DNA of 5,754 bases from Burkholderiaceae bacterium. GTDB taxonomy: Bacteria; Pseudomonadota; Gammaproteobacteria; Burkholderiales; Burkholderiaceae_D. Where the stretch lies: the NCBI GenBank assembly GCA_014379395.1, contig JACMLV010000601.1, positions 1-5,754 of the forward strand. The letters are read 5' to 3'. Positions within the stretch are counted from its first letter, which is position 1, and each line of letters starts with the position of its first letter. The notes beneath the pieces were generated by a model, which saw only the letters and a program-made list of their open reading frames with translations, did no database searches and was not told the origin of the DNA. The translations under genes and the position numbers were made by a program. Shown piece after piece: positions 1-5,049 of the stretch.

Positions 1-1048
1 GGGCGGTTCCTCGGGTGGCTCGGCTTCTGCGGTCGCGGCCAATCTCTGTCTGGGTGCGACTGGCACCGACACGGGCGGTTCGATCCGCCAGCCGGCCGCG
101 TTTTGCGGCATCACCGGCATCAAGCCGACCTACGGCCGCGTGTCGCGCTTCGGCATGATCGCCTTCGCCTCCTCGCTCGACCAGGGCGGCCCGATGGCGC
201 GCAGCGCCGAGGACTGCGCGCTGCTGCTCACGGCGATGGCCGGCTTCGACCCGCGCGACTCGACCAGCCTGGCGCCCGAGCAGGGCGGCGTCGACGAGGA
301 TTTCTCGCGCGAGCTGAACGCGCCCTTGAACGGCCTGCGCATCGGCGTGCCGCGCGAATACTTCGGCGAGGGCTTGGCGTTTGATGTCGAACAGGCGGTG
401 CGCGCCGCGCTCGCCAAATACGTCGAGCTGGGCGCGACCCTGGTCGACATCTCGCTGCCCAACACCGCGCTGTCGATCCCGGCCTACTACATGATCGCGC
501 CGGCCGAGGCCTCGTCGAACCTGTCGCGCTTCGACGGCGTGCGCTACGGCCACCGCGCCGCCGAGTACACCGACCTGCAGGACATGTACAAGAAGACCCG
601 CGCCCAGGGCTTCGGCCCCGAGGTGCAGCGCCGCATCATGGTCGGCACCTACGTGCTGTGCCACGGCTACTACGACGCCTACTACCTGAAGGCGCAGAAG
701 ATCCGGCGCCTGATCGCGCAGGACTTCGAGGCGGTGCTGAACGGCCCGAACGCCGTGTGCGACGTCATCATGGGGCCGGTCGCGCCGACCGTGGCCTGGG
801 ACCTGGGCGAGAAGACCGACGATCCGGTGGCTGCCTACCTGGCCGACATCTTCACCCTGTCGACCAGCCTGGCCGGCCTGCCCGGCATGTCGATCCCGTG
901 CGGCTTCGGCCAGGGCGAGAGGAACGCGAACCGCCCGGTCGGCCTGCAAATCATCGGCAACTACTTCGCCGAGGCGAAACTGCTGGGCGTCGCCCACCAG
1001 TTCCAGCTGGCGACCGACTGGCACCTGCGCGCGCCAAACGGCGTCTAA
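1..1048 (+). CDS. gatA: Aspartyl/glutamyl-tRNA amidotransferase subunit A (5'-truncated by window edge)
   Basis: GatA is the amidase subunit of the cytoplasmic GatCAB complex. It hydrolyses glutamine, and the ammonia passes to GatB to amidate Asp-tRNA(Asn) or Glu-tRNA(Gln). The frame is open from nt 2 to the TAA at 1046-1048, giving 348 residues of a family that usually has about 485-500, so roughly 140-150 N-terminal residues lie outside. The window opens inside the amidase signature: GGSSGGS at visible residues 1-7, then GTDTGGSIRQPAAFCG at 21-36. By alignment with the amidase family, the cis-serine is visible residue 3 (nt 8-10) and the nucleophile is Ser27 (nt 80-82). The catalytic lysine is upstream and cannot be checked. 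The C-terminal block RPVGLQIIGNYFAEAKLL is typical of GatA. gatB follows 65 bp downstream in the same direction, as in gatCAB operons. No frameshift or internal stop was seen. Confidence 0.97.
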   Translation, partial: GGSSGGSASAVAANLCLGATGTDTGGSIRQPAAFCGITGIKPTYGRVSRFGMIAFASSLDQGGPMARSAEDCALLLTAMAGFDPRDSTSLAPEQGGVDEDFSRELNAPLNGLRIGVPREYFGEGLAFDVEQAVRAALAKYVELGATLVDISLPNTALSIPAYYMIAPAEASSNLSRFDGVRYGHRAAEYTDLQDMYKKTRAQGFGPEVQRRIMVGTYVLCHGYYDAYYLKAQKIRRLIAQDFEAVLNGPNAVCDVIMGPVAPTVAWDLGEKTDDPVAAYLADIFTLSTSLAGLPGMSIPCGFGQGERNANRPVGLQIIGNYFAEAKLLGVAHQFQLATDWHLRAPNGV

Positions 1049-1066
1049 CGGCGTCCAACCGATTCC

Positions 1067-1088
1067 GCCCCGCCGCCCGCGGCGGGGC
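1067..1088 (+). other. GC-only stem-loop between gatA and gatB
   Basis: A perfect 9-bp stem, GCCCCGCCG (1067-1075) pairing with CGGCGGGGC (1080-1088), closes a 4-nt loop, CCCG. It lies 18 bp after the gatA stop and ends 25 bp before the gatB start. No T tract follows (the next bases are CACCAACACATC), so it is not a classical intrinsic terminator. It could slow transcription, protect an mRNA end, or simply be chance in GC-rich DNA. The inverted repeat is seen directly; its role is unknown. Confidence 0.5.
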
Positions 1089-1113
1089 CACCAACACATC
1101 AGCGAGAACACTT

Positions 1114-2574
1114 ATGCAATGGGAAGTCGTCATCGGTCTTGAGAACCACGTCCAGCTCACGACCCAATCCAAGATTTTCAGCGGCGCGCCGACCCGCTTC
1201 GGCGCCGCGCCGAACACCCAAACGAGTCCGGTCGACCTGGCCCTGCCGGGCGTGCTGCCGGTCATGAATAAAACCGCCGTCGAACGCGCGATCCGCTTCG
1301 GCCTGGCGGTCGGCGCCACCGTCGCGCCGCGCTCGGTCTTCGCGCGCAAGAACTACTTTTATCCGGATTCGCCCAAGGGCTACCAGATCAGCCAGTTCGA
1401 AGACCCGGTGGTGCAAGGCGGCAGCCTGACCTTCGGCTACGAGAAGGACGGCCAGTTCGTCACCAAGACCGTCAACCTGACGCGCGCCCATCTGGAAGAG
1501 GACGCCGGCAAGTCGCTGCACGAGGACTACCACGGCATGACCGGCATCGACCTGAACCGCGCCGGCACGCCGCTCTTGGAAATCGTCAGCGAGCCGGAGA
1601 TGCGCAGCGCCGCCGAGGCGGTCGCCTACGCCAAGGCGCTGCACTCGCTGGTGATGTGGCTGGGCGTATGCGACGGCAACATGCAGGAAGGCTCGTTCCG
1701 CTGCGACGTCAACGTCTCGGTGCGACCAAGCGGGCAGAAGGAATTCGGCACCCGCTGCGAAATCAAGAACCTGAACTCGTTCCGCTTCATCGAAGAGGCC
1801 GTGCACTACGAGGTGCGGCGCCAGATCGAGCTGATCGAAGACGGCGGCAAGGTGGTGCAGGCGACCCGCCTGTACGACCCGGACAAGAAGGAAACGCGCT
1901 CGATGCGCAGCAAGGAAGACGCGCAGGACTACCGCTACTTCCCGGACCCGGACCTGCCGCCTTTAGTGATCGGCGCCGACTGGATCGAGCGCGTGCGCGC
2001 CGCCATGCCCGAGCTGCCGGACGCGATGCGCGCGCGCTTCGCGACCGAATACGGCCTGTCCGACTACGACGGCCTGATCCTGACGCAATCGCAGGCGATG
2101 GCGGCCTACTTCGAAGCCGTGGTCGCCAAGACCGGCAAGGAACAGGCCAAGACGGCGGCCAACTGGCTCATGGGCGACGTCGCCTCGACCCTGAACCGCG
2201 AGAACGTCGACATCGCCGACGCCCCGGTCTCTGGCGCGCAACTGGCGCTGCTGATCCAACGCATCGCCGACGGCACCATCTCCAACAAGCTGGCCAAGGA
2301 AGTGTTCGCCGGCATGTGGGAAGCCAAGTCGGGCGACGAGAACCTGGCCGACGCCATCATCGAGTCGAAGGGGCTGAAGCAGATCTCCGACAGCGGCGCC
2401 CTGGCGGCGATCGTCGACGAGGTGCTGGCGGCGAACCAGAAATCGGTCGAGCAATACCGCGCCGGCAAGGAAGCGGCGATCAACGCGCTGATCGGCCAGG
2501 CCATGAAGGCCTCCAAGGGCAAGGCCAACCCGGCCCAGCTGACCGAGCTGCTCAAGCAGAAGCTGGCCGGCTAG
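1114..2574 (+). CDS. gatB: Aspartyl/glutamyl-tRNA amidotransferase subunit B
   Basis: GatB is the tRNA-binding and transamidation subunit of GatCAB. It activates the misacylated aspartate or glutamate with ATP and amidates it with ammonia from GatA. The protein has 486 residues, a normal length. The cradle domain begins MQWEVVIGLENHVQL; Glu10 and His12 fit the family's metal-site positions. RAHLEEDAGK (His126) and the GatB signature DLNRAGTPLLEIVSEP (146-161) follow, then EIKNLNSF (216-223) and DYRYFPDPDLP (272-282). The C-terminal third is the helical GatB/YqeY domain, ending ANPAQLTELLKQKLAG. The zinc-binding cysteines found near the N-terminus of some GatB proteins are absent (SKIFSGAPTRFG, PNTQTSPVDLALPG), as I recall is common in proteobacteria. 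The ATG at 1114 is chosen because family homology starts there; the open frame upstream runs antisense-like through gatA and has no homology. The ribosome site is weak (AGCGAG at 1101-1106). The TAG stop lies inside a CTAG that borders the element downstream. Confidence 0.98.
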   Translation: MQWEVVIGLENHVQLTTQSKIFSGAPTRFGAAPNTQTSPVDLALPGVLPVMNKTAVERAIRFGLAVGATVAPRSVFARKNYFYPDSPKGYQISQFEDPVVQGGSLTFGYEKDGQFVTKTVNLTRAHLEEDAGKSLHEDYHGMTGIDLNRAGTPLLEIVSEPEMRSAAEAVAYAKALHSLVMWLGVCDGNMQEGSFRCDVNVSVRPSGQKEFGTRCEIKNLNSFRFIEEAVHYEVRRQIELIEDGGKVVQATRLYDPDKKETRSMRSKEDAQDYRYFPDPDLPPLVIGADWIERVRAAMPELPDAMRARFATEYGLSDYDGLILTQSQAMAAYFEAVVAKTGKEQAKTAANWLMGDVASTLNRENVDIADAPVSGAQLALLIQRIADGTISNKLAKEVFAGMWEAKSGDENLADAIIESKGLKQISDSGALAAIVDEVLAANQKSVEQYRAGKEAAINALIGQAMKASKGKANPAQLTELLKQKLAG

Positions 2575-2733
2575 GAGGCTGTCGGACTTAGGGAGTCGAA
2601 GCGAAAAAATAGCTGGGCGAGGCCAGATTTTGACGGTTTCGCAGTGCCAATAGCGAGCTATTGGCCGAGAAAACGGCGAAATATGAACCGTCCAGGTATT
2701 TTTGCAGCCGACGATCCTAAGTCCGACAGGCTC
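2575..2733. mobile_element. MITE-like non-coding element, 159 bp, with 18-bp terminal inverted repeats
   Basis: The left end GAGGCTGTCGGACTTAGG (2575-2592) and the right end CCTAAGTCCGACAGGCTC (2716-2733) are inverted repeats matching at 17 of 18 positions, the mismatch being at the fourth base. Complementarity continues weakly inward: GACGGTT (2632-2638) with AACCGTC (2686-2692), TTTCGC (2637-2642) with GCGAAA (2676-2681), and a central perfect hairpin at 2646-2665. The element therefore reads as one long imperfect palindrome. Hand-counted GC over 2581-2700 is 61/120 (51%), against 41/60 and 46/60 for the gatB stretches 1921-1980 and 1981-2040. No plausible gene lies inside. The size, the inverted ends and the flanking CTAG suggest a miniature inverted-repeat transposable element mobilised in trans, possibly by an IS5-family transposase. 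The parent IS is not in the window. A repetitive palindromic (REP/BIME-type) unit is the main alternative. Confidence 0.75.
2646..2665. repeat. Central perfect hairpin of the MITE-like element
   Basis: GCCAATAGC (2646-2654) and GCTATTGGC (2657-2665) form a perfect 9-bp inverted repeat around the dinucleotide GA. Its centre nearly coincides with the centre of symmetry of the terminal repeats (about 2654), so it forms the tip of the long hairpin that the whole element could adopt as RNA or single-stranded DNA. A 2-nt loop is too tight, so the first pair or two probably open. Confidence 0.7.
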
Positions 2734-2758
2734 CTAGGGCTCGCGCCGCGACAACGAG

Positions 2759-2785
2759 AAAGGGACGCCGCGGCGTCCCTTTTTT
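2759..2785. terminator. Rho-independent terminator of gatB, probably bidirectional
   Basis: AAAGGGACGCCG (2759-2770) and CGGCGTCCCTTT (2771-2782) form a perfect 12-bp palindrome. The realistic fold is a 10-bp stem with a CGCG loop. On the + strand it runs directly into six T residues (2780-2785), a strong intrinsic terminator for the gatCAB operon. On the - strand the same stem is followed by TTTCTCG, a weaker tail, about 17 nt beyond the YitT-family stop codon. One structure therefore probably serves both convergent genes. Confidence 0.9.
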
Positions 2786-2799
2786 ATCTCTCGACCGGG

Positions 2800-3441
2800 T
2801 CAGACGGCGAGGTAGCGATCCTGCCGGTGGTTGGTCGCGAGCGTGAGGTTGAGCACCACCGCGCTGACGAGCGACACGCCGATCAGCATCGGCGAGACGA
2901 TGAACACCGAGCCGAGCAGGATGACGCCATCCAACACCATCTGCACGGTGCCGGCGCGCCAGCCGCGCGTCTCCTGCAAGTACAGCGACACCACGCCGAA
3001 GCCGCCCAGGCTGGACTTGTGGCGGAACAGGATCAGCATGCCGACCCCGACCAGCAAGCCGCCGACGACGCCGGCGACCATCGGATGGAGCCATTCGAAG
3101 CGGATCAGCGACGGCGACAACTCGGTGAACAGCGCCACCAGCGTGACCGCGATCAGGCTTTTGAGGGTGAAGACGAGGCCCATGCGCTTGAGCGCGAAGG
3201 CATAGAACGGCAGGTTCAGGCCGACCAGCAACAGACTGAAATTGATGCCGCTGGCGTAGTGGGACAGGAAGGCGATCCCGGTGACGCCGCCGGTGACGAG
3301 CCCGGCTTTTTTGTACATCGCGATGCCGAGGGCGACCACCAGCGTGCCGGTGAGCAGCGCCTGGACGTCCTCAAACAGGGTGTGGCGGCTGTCGGCCGCC
3401 GCCCTGCTGGCAGGATCGGTTTGATTTGGATGATTCGACAT
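2800..3441 (-). CDS. YitT-family (DUF161) integral membrane protein
   Basis: The product has 213 residues with alternating hydrophobic segments at about 26-42, 50-63, 68-84, 92-106, 120-139 and 168-202, so five or six membrane spans. The glycine-rich segment KKAGLVTGGVTGIAFLSHYA (44-63) and the HKSSLGGFGVVSLYLQ stretch (141-156) are typical of the YitT/DUF161 fold. The C-terminal cytosolic DUF2179 domain of longer Bacillus YitT-type proteins is missing; the protein ends soon after the last span (HRQDRYLAV), so this is the short single-domain form. The molecular function of the family is not established. The ATG at 3441 is preferred because a hydrophilic tail of about 20 residues (MSNHPNQTDPASR) leads directly into the first span; the in-frame extension to 3597 adds 52 residues without family character. 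No Shine-Dalgarno sequence is visible. The gene is convergent with gatB and divergent from the DUF4160 gene. Confidence 0.88.
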   Translation of the reverse strand: MSNHPNQTDPASRAAADSRHTLFEDVQALLTGTLVVALGIAMYKKAGLVTGGVTGIAFLSHYASGINFSLLLVGLNLPFYAFALKRMGLVFTLKSLIAVTLVALFTELSPSLIRFEWLHPMVAGVVGGLLVGVGMLILFRHKSSLGGFGVVSLYLQETRGWRAGTVQMVLDGVILLGSVFIVSPMLIGVSLVSAVVLNLTLATNHRQDRYLAV

Positions 3442-3467
3442 TTGTGGGTTTGATGAGATTGCGTGTA

Positions 3468-3494
3468 GAGGGCTGGCATTGTACGTCAGCCCTC
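3468..3494 (-). promoter_or_regulatory. Operator-like dyad enclosing a candidate -10 box for the YitT-family gene
   Basis: GAGGGCTG (3468-3475) and CAGCCCTC (3487-3494) are perfect 8-bp inverted repeats separated by 11 bp. On the - strand the spacer holds TACAAT (3483 down to 3478), a 5/6 match to the sigma-70 -10 box. It would start RNA near 3471 and leave a leader of about 30 nt before the YitT-family ATG. No convincing -35 hexamer lies 16-18 bp upstream, so the promoter would be weak or activator-dependent. The dyad may be a protein-binding site or an RNA hairpin. The repeat is certain; the role is inferred. Confidence 0.4.
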
Positions 3495-3612
3495 GGATGC
3501 CGCGCCGTCGAGCCGACGACGACTGAAGCAAACGGTGCAAAACATATTCGAGCAAGATGGTGACTGGCGCCCTTTGGCGTTCGAAACAGCCCAACAAGCT
3601 TAGGTTTTTTCA

Positions 3613-3618
3613 TATAAT
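3613..3618 (+). promoter_or_regulatory. Perfect -10-like TATAAT overlapping the DUF4160 start codon
   Basis: TATAAT at 3613-3618 is an exact sigma-70 -10 consensus, preceded by an A/T-rich tract (3605-3610 is TTTTTT). It overlaps the ATG at 3617-3619, so RNA made from it would begin near 3625 and lack the DUF4160 start. The hexamer 17 bp upstream (CCCAAC, 3590-3595) does not resemble a -35 box. It may be coincidental, or it may make a transcript serving only the downstream DUF2442 gene. Confidence 0.3.
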
Positions 3619-3865
3619 GCCAACTGTACTCACCATCTTCGGACTGCGCGTCGTCATCTATCCGAACGATCATCGACCGGCTCACGTTCATGTCCAAGGA
3701 AACGGATGTGAAGCCGTGTTCAACTTGGACGGTGCGGGCGGGTTGCCGGAGTTGCGAGAGAACTACGGCTTTTCTCAGAAGGAGCTCACAAAGATTGCCA
3801 ACGAGCTTGCTGCAAACTTGGCCACGCTGGGCGCGCAATGGAGGCGGATTCATGGAAATCACTGA
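3617..3865 (+). CDS. DUF4160 domain protein, candidate member of a toxin-antitoxin-like pair
   Basis: This is a small protein of 82 residues and unknown biochemical function. It shows the features I associate with DUF4160: a short MPTVLTIFGLRVVIY strand region at 1-15, then the histidine cluster DHRPAHVHV (18-26; His19, His23, His25), then an EAVFNLDG strand (32-39) and a helical C-terminal half (KELTKIANELAANLATLG). The histidines could bind metal or form an active site, but that is not established. The ATG at 3617 is chosen because homology begins at MPT; an in-frame start at 3557 would add 20 unrelated residues. No good Shine-Dalgarno sequence precedes it: AGG at 3602-3604 is 12 nt away. 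The end overlaps the DUF2442 gene by 14 nt, implying cotranscription and coupled translation. GC over 3601-3840 is 128/240 (53%), well below gatB, which suggests transfer. I am confident in the family, not in a toxin role. Confidence 0.85.
   Translation: MPTVLTIFGLRVVIYPNDHRPAHVHVQGNGCEAVFNLDGAGGLPELRENYGFSQKELTKIANELAANLATLGAQWRRIHGNH
3840..3844 (+). promoter_or_regulatory. Strong Shine-Dalgarno site of the DUF2442 gene, inside the DUF4160 gene
   Basis: GGAGG at 3840-3844 stands 7 nt before the ATG at 3852, an ideal spacing, and lies within the last codons of the DUF4160 gene. It decides the start of the second gene; the frame is open much further upstream (to 3690), but that part is the DUF4160 gene read out of frame. 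It is the clearest ribosome binding site in the window. Confidence 0.85.
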
Positions 3866-4277
3866 CACCATTTTAGAAGCAGCAAATCGTCGTGCCGCCG
3901 CCAAAAAGGCTGCGTTTCCTGCTGTTGTGGCAGTGCGCTACGACCGGCGCATCGCACGCGTCGTCATTTCGCTGGCCTCGGGTTTGGAACTGGCATTTGC
4001 GCCTCGCGATGCGCAAGGACTGGAGAACGCGCGTCCGGCTGATTTAGCCGATGCCGAAATCAGCCCTTCCGGCCTTGGCGTCCATTTTCCAAAAATCGAT
4101 GCCGACATCGACATCCCGGCGTTGTTGGATGGCTTTTTAGGATCGAAACGATGGCAGGCCGCCCAGATCGGAAAGCTCGGAGGCCAAGCCTCCAGCGATG
4201 CGAAGGCGGCCGCATCGCGTCAGAACGGCAAGCTTGGTGGGCGGCCGAAGAAGGCCAAGGAACCTACGACGCCGTAG
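3852..4277 (+). CDS. DUF2442 domain protein with basic, glycine-rich C-terminal tail
   Basis: The product has 141 residues and unknown biochemical function. A short basic N-terminal helix (NRRAAAKKAA, 12-21) precedes a DUF2442-like core at about 22-96: VVAVRYDRRIARVVISLASG, ELAFAPRDAQGLENA, then a short acidic stretch ending DADIDIPALLDGFLG, the usual end of this domain. The tail at 98-141 is rich in Lys, Arg, Gly and Ala and carries GKLGG twice (107-111 and 126-130), ending GGRPKKAKEPTTP. The GRP core recalls AT-hook DNA-binding tails, and the spacing recalls KGG-type repeats. As I recall, DUF2442 genes are often found beside DUF4160 genes, and the pair has been regarded as toxin-antitoxin-like. 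If so, this protein, with the stronger ribosome site and possible DNA-binding tail, would be the likelier antitoxin. That assignment is inference. It overlaps the DUF4160 gene by 14 nt and converges on pyrE, with 49 bp between the stop codons. Confidence 0.82.
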   Translation: MEITDTILEAANRRAAAKKAAFPAVVAVRYDRRIARVVISLASGLELAFAPRDAQGLENARPADLADAEISPSGLGVHFPKIDADIDIPALLDGFLGSKRWQAAQIGKLGGQASSDAKAAASRQNGKLGGRPKKAKEPTTP

Positions 4278-4280
4278 TGC

Positions 4281-4328
4281 CCGCTAACAAAGCGGCGCCA
4301 GAGCGCCAGCTGCTTCCAGCCTTTCTTT
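4281..4328. terminator. Convergent 3' region with small hairpins, weak terminator candidates
   Basis: Three short stem-loops lie between the DUF2442 and pyrE stops: CCGCT/AGCGG (4281-4285 with 4291-4295), GGCGC/GCGCC (4294-4298 with 4303-4307, loop CAGA) and GCTG/CAGC (4309-4312 with 4317-4320). On the + strand the last runs into CTTTCTTT (4321-4328), a possible weak terminator for the DUF2442 transcript. On the - strand the middle hairpin is followed by GCTTTGTT, a possible weak terminator for pyrE. The first two stems overlap and cannot both form. None is as strong as the gatB terminator. Confidence 0.3.
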
Positions 4329-4992
4329 ACGCGATGCCGTAGCGGCCGCGATAGGCGGCCACCGCATCCTTGTACTTCAACAGCTCGGGATCGGCGCCGG
4401 CGCCCGACAGGTAACTGAACAGGTCGTCCAGATTGCCGATCGAGATCACCGGAATGCCGTACTGCTTGCTCACTTCCTGCACCGCCGAGCTGGGCGACAG
4501 CTCGCCGTCCTTGCCCGAGCGCTCCATCCGGTCGAGCGCGATCAGGACCGCGCACGGCTCGGCACCGGCGGCGCGGATCATGTCGACCGATTCGCGCACC
4601 GAGGTGCCGGCCGAGATCACGTCGTCGATGATCACCACTTTGCCGTGCAGCTTGGCGCCGACGATGGTGCCGCCCTCGCCGTGGTCCTTGGCTTCCTTGC
4701 GGTTGAAGGCGAACGAGGTGTTGCGGCCCTTGCCGGCCAGCGCGACGGCGGTGGCCGAGGCCAGCGTGATGCCCTTGTACGCCGGGCCGAACAGCATGTC
4801 GAACTCGACCCCGGAATCGAGCAGGGTCTGGGCGTAGAACTGCGCCAGCTGCGCCAGTGTGGCGCCGTCGTGGAACAGGCCGGCGTTGAAGAAGTACGGC
4901 GACTGGCGCCCCGCCTTGGTCGTGAATTCGCCGAAGCGCAACACGCCCGTCGAGACTGAAAACGCGATAAACTCTTGCCGTAAATTGTTCAC
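4327..4992 (-). CDS. pyrE: Orotate phosphoribosyltransferase
   Basis: PyrE catalyses the fifth step of de novo UMP synthesis, orotate plus PRPP to orotidine 5'-phosphate and pyrophosphate, as a cytosolic dimer that shares active sites. The protein has 221 residues, the normal bacterial length. The PRPP-binding signature VVIIDDVISAGTS lies at 119-131. Substrate residues fit the family: Lys26 in TKAGR, Phe34-Phe35 in SPYFFNAG, Tyr72-Lys73 in GPAYKG, and the flexible loop RKEAKDHGEGG (98-108) with Lys102 and His104. The start is taken as GTG at 4992-4990, giving MNNLRQEFIAFSVSTGVLRF. No in-frame ATG lies near it, the frame further upstream has no family character, and GGGG (5001-4998) stands 5 nt before it as a Shine-Dalgarno sequence. 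It is divergent from xth across 100 bp and convergent with the DUF2442 gene. Confidence 0.96.
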   Translation of the reverse strand: MNNLRQEFIAFSVSTGVLRFGEFTTKAGRQSPYFFNAGLFHDGATLAQLAQFYAQTLLDSGVEFDMLFGPAYKGITLASATAVALAGKGRNTSFAFNRKEAKDHGEGGTIVGAKLHGKVVIIDDVISAGTSVRESVDMIRAAGAEPCAVLIALDRMERSGKDGELSPSSAVQEVSKQYGIPVISIGNLDDLFSYLSGAGADPELLKYKDAVAAYRGRYGIA

Positions 4993-5020
4993 GATGGCCC
5001 CAAATTTTAAAAGTGCCCGT

Positions 5021-5049
5021 ATTTTAATCCGCCCGCCCCGACGCGACAA
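5021..5049 (-). promoter_or_regulatory. Candidate sigma-70 promoter of pyrE
   Basis: Read on the - strand, TTGTCG (5049-5044, 4/6 to TTGACA) is followed after exactly 17 bp by TAAAAT (5026-5021, 5/6 to TATAAT). RNA would start near 5014, giving a leader of about 20 nt that includes the GGGG ribosome site before the GTG at 4992. A second TAAAAT (5009-5004) is too close to the start codon to leave room for a leader. Promoter elements for the divergent xth must overlap this same short region; none on the + strand is convincing. Confidence 0.45.

Larger units (their letters stand above)
2571..2737. repeat. Paired CTAG, probable 4-bp target duplication flanking a MITE-like element
   Basis: CTAG occurs at 2571-2574 and again at 2734-2737, exactly outside the inverted-repeat ends of the element between them. 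A 4-bp CTAG duplication fits insertion by an IS5-type transposase, which is known to prefer YTAR sites. CTAG is its own reverse complement, so the two copies could equally be the outermost 4 bp of longer inverted repeats. The sequence alone cannot separate these readings. The left copy supplies the TAG stop codon of gatB. Confidence 0.55.

Noticed and set aside
658..1113. Open frame extending gatB upstream by 152 codons from 658
   Set aside because: It is gatA read in another frame: arginine/proline-rich with no family character, while GatB homology begins precisely at the ATG at 1114.
1099..1806. 235-codon antisense open frame within gatB
   Set aside because: It is a shadow of gatB in GC-rich DNA, rich in Arg, Ala, Gly and Val with no recognisable domain. 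The same applies to the antisense frames at 1963-2454 and 2106-2555.
1656..2591. 311-codon + strand frame inside gatB
   Set aside because: It is an alternative frame of gatB with low-complexity Arg/Gly/Asp composition and no own ribosome site.
2644..3453. 269-codon + strand open frame running through the MITE-like element and antisense to the YitT-family gene
   Set aside because: Its His/Gln/Asp/Glu-rich composition is the usual antisense image of a membrane protein gene. It would also have to cross the strong terminator at 2759-2785.
3506..3518. Small inverted repeat CGTCG/CGACG with a 3-nt loop
   Set aside because: A 5-bp stem is expected by chance in DNA this GC-rich, and no promoter element or T tract accompanies it.
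3442..3597. 52-codon N-terminal extension of the YitT-family gene from an ATG at 3597
   Set aside because: The extension would run through the dyad and back into the promoter region of the DUF4160 gene, and it has no family character. The start at 3441 gives a normal-length protein.
3371..3904. 177-codon antisense open frame over the DUF4160 gene
   Set aside because: It has no recognisable domain and overlaps both a well-supported gene and its upstream region.
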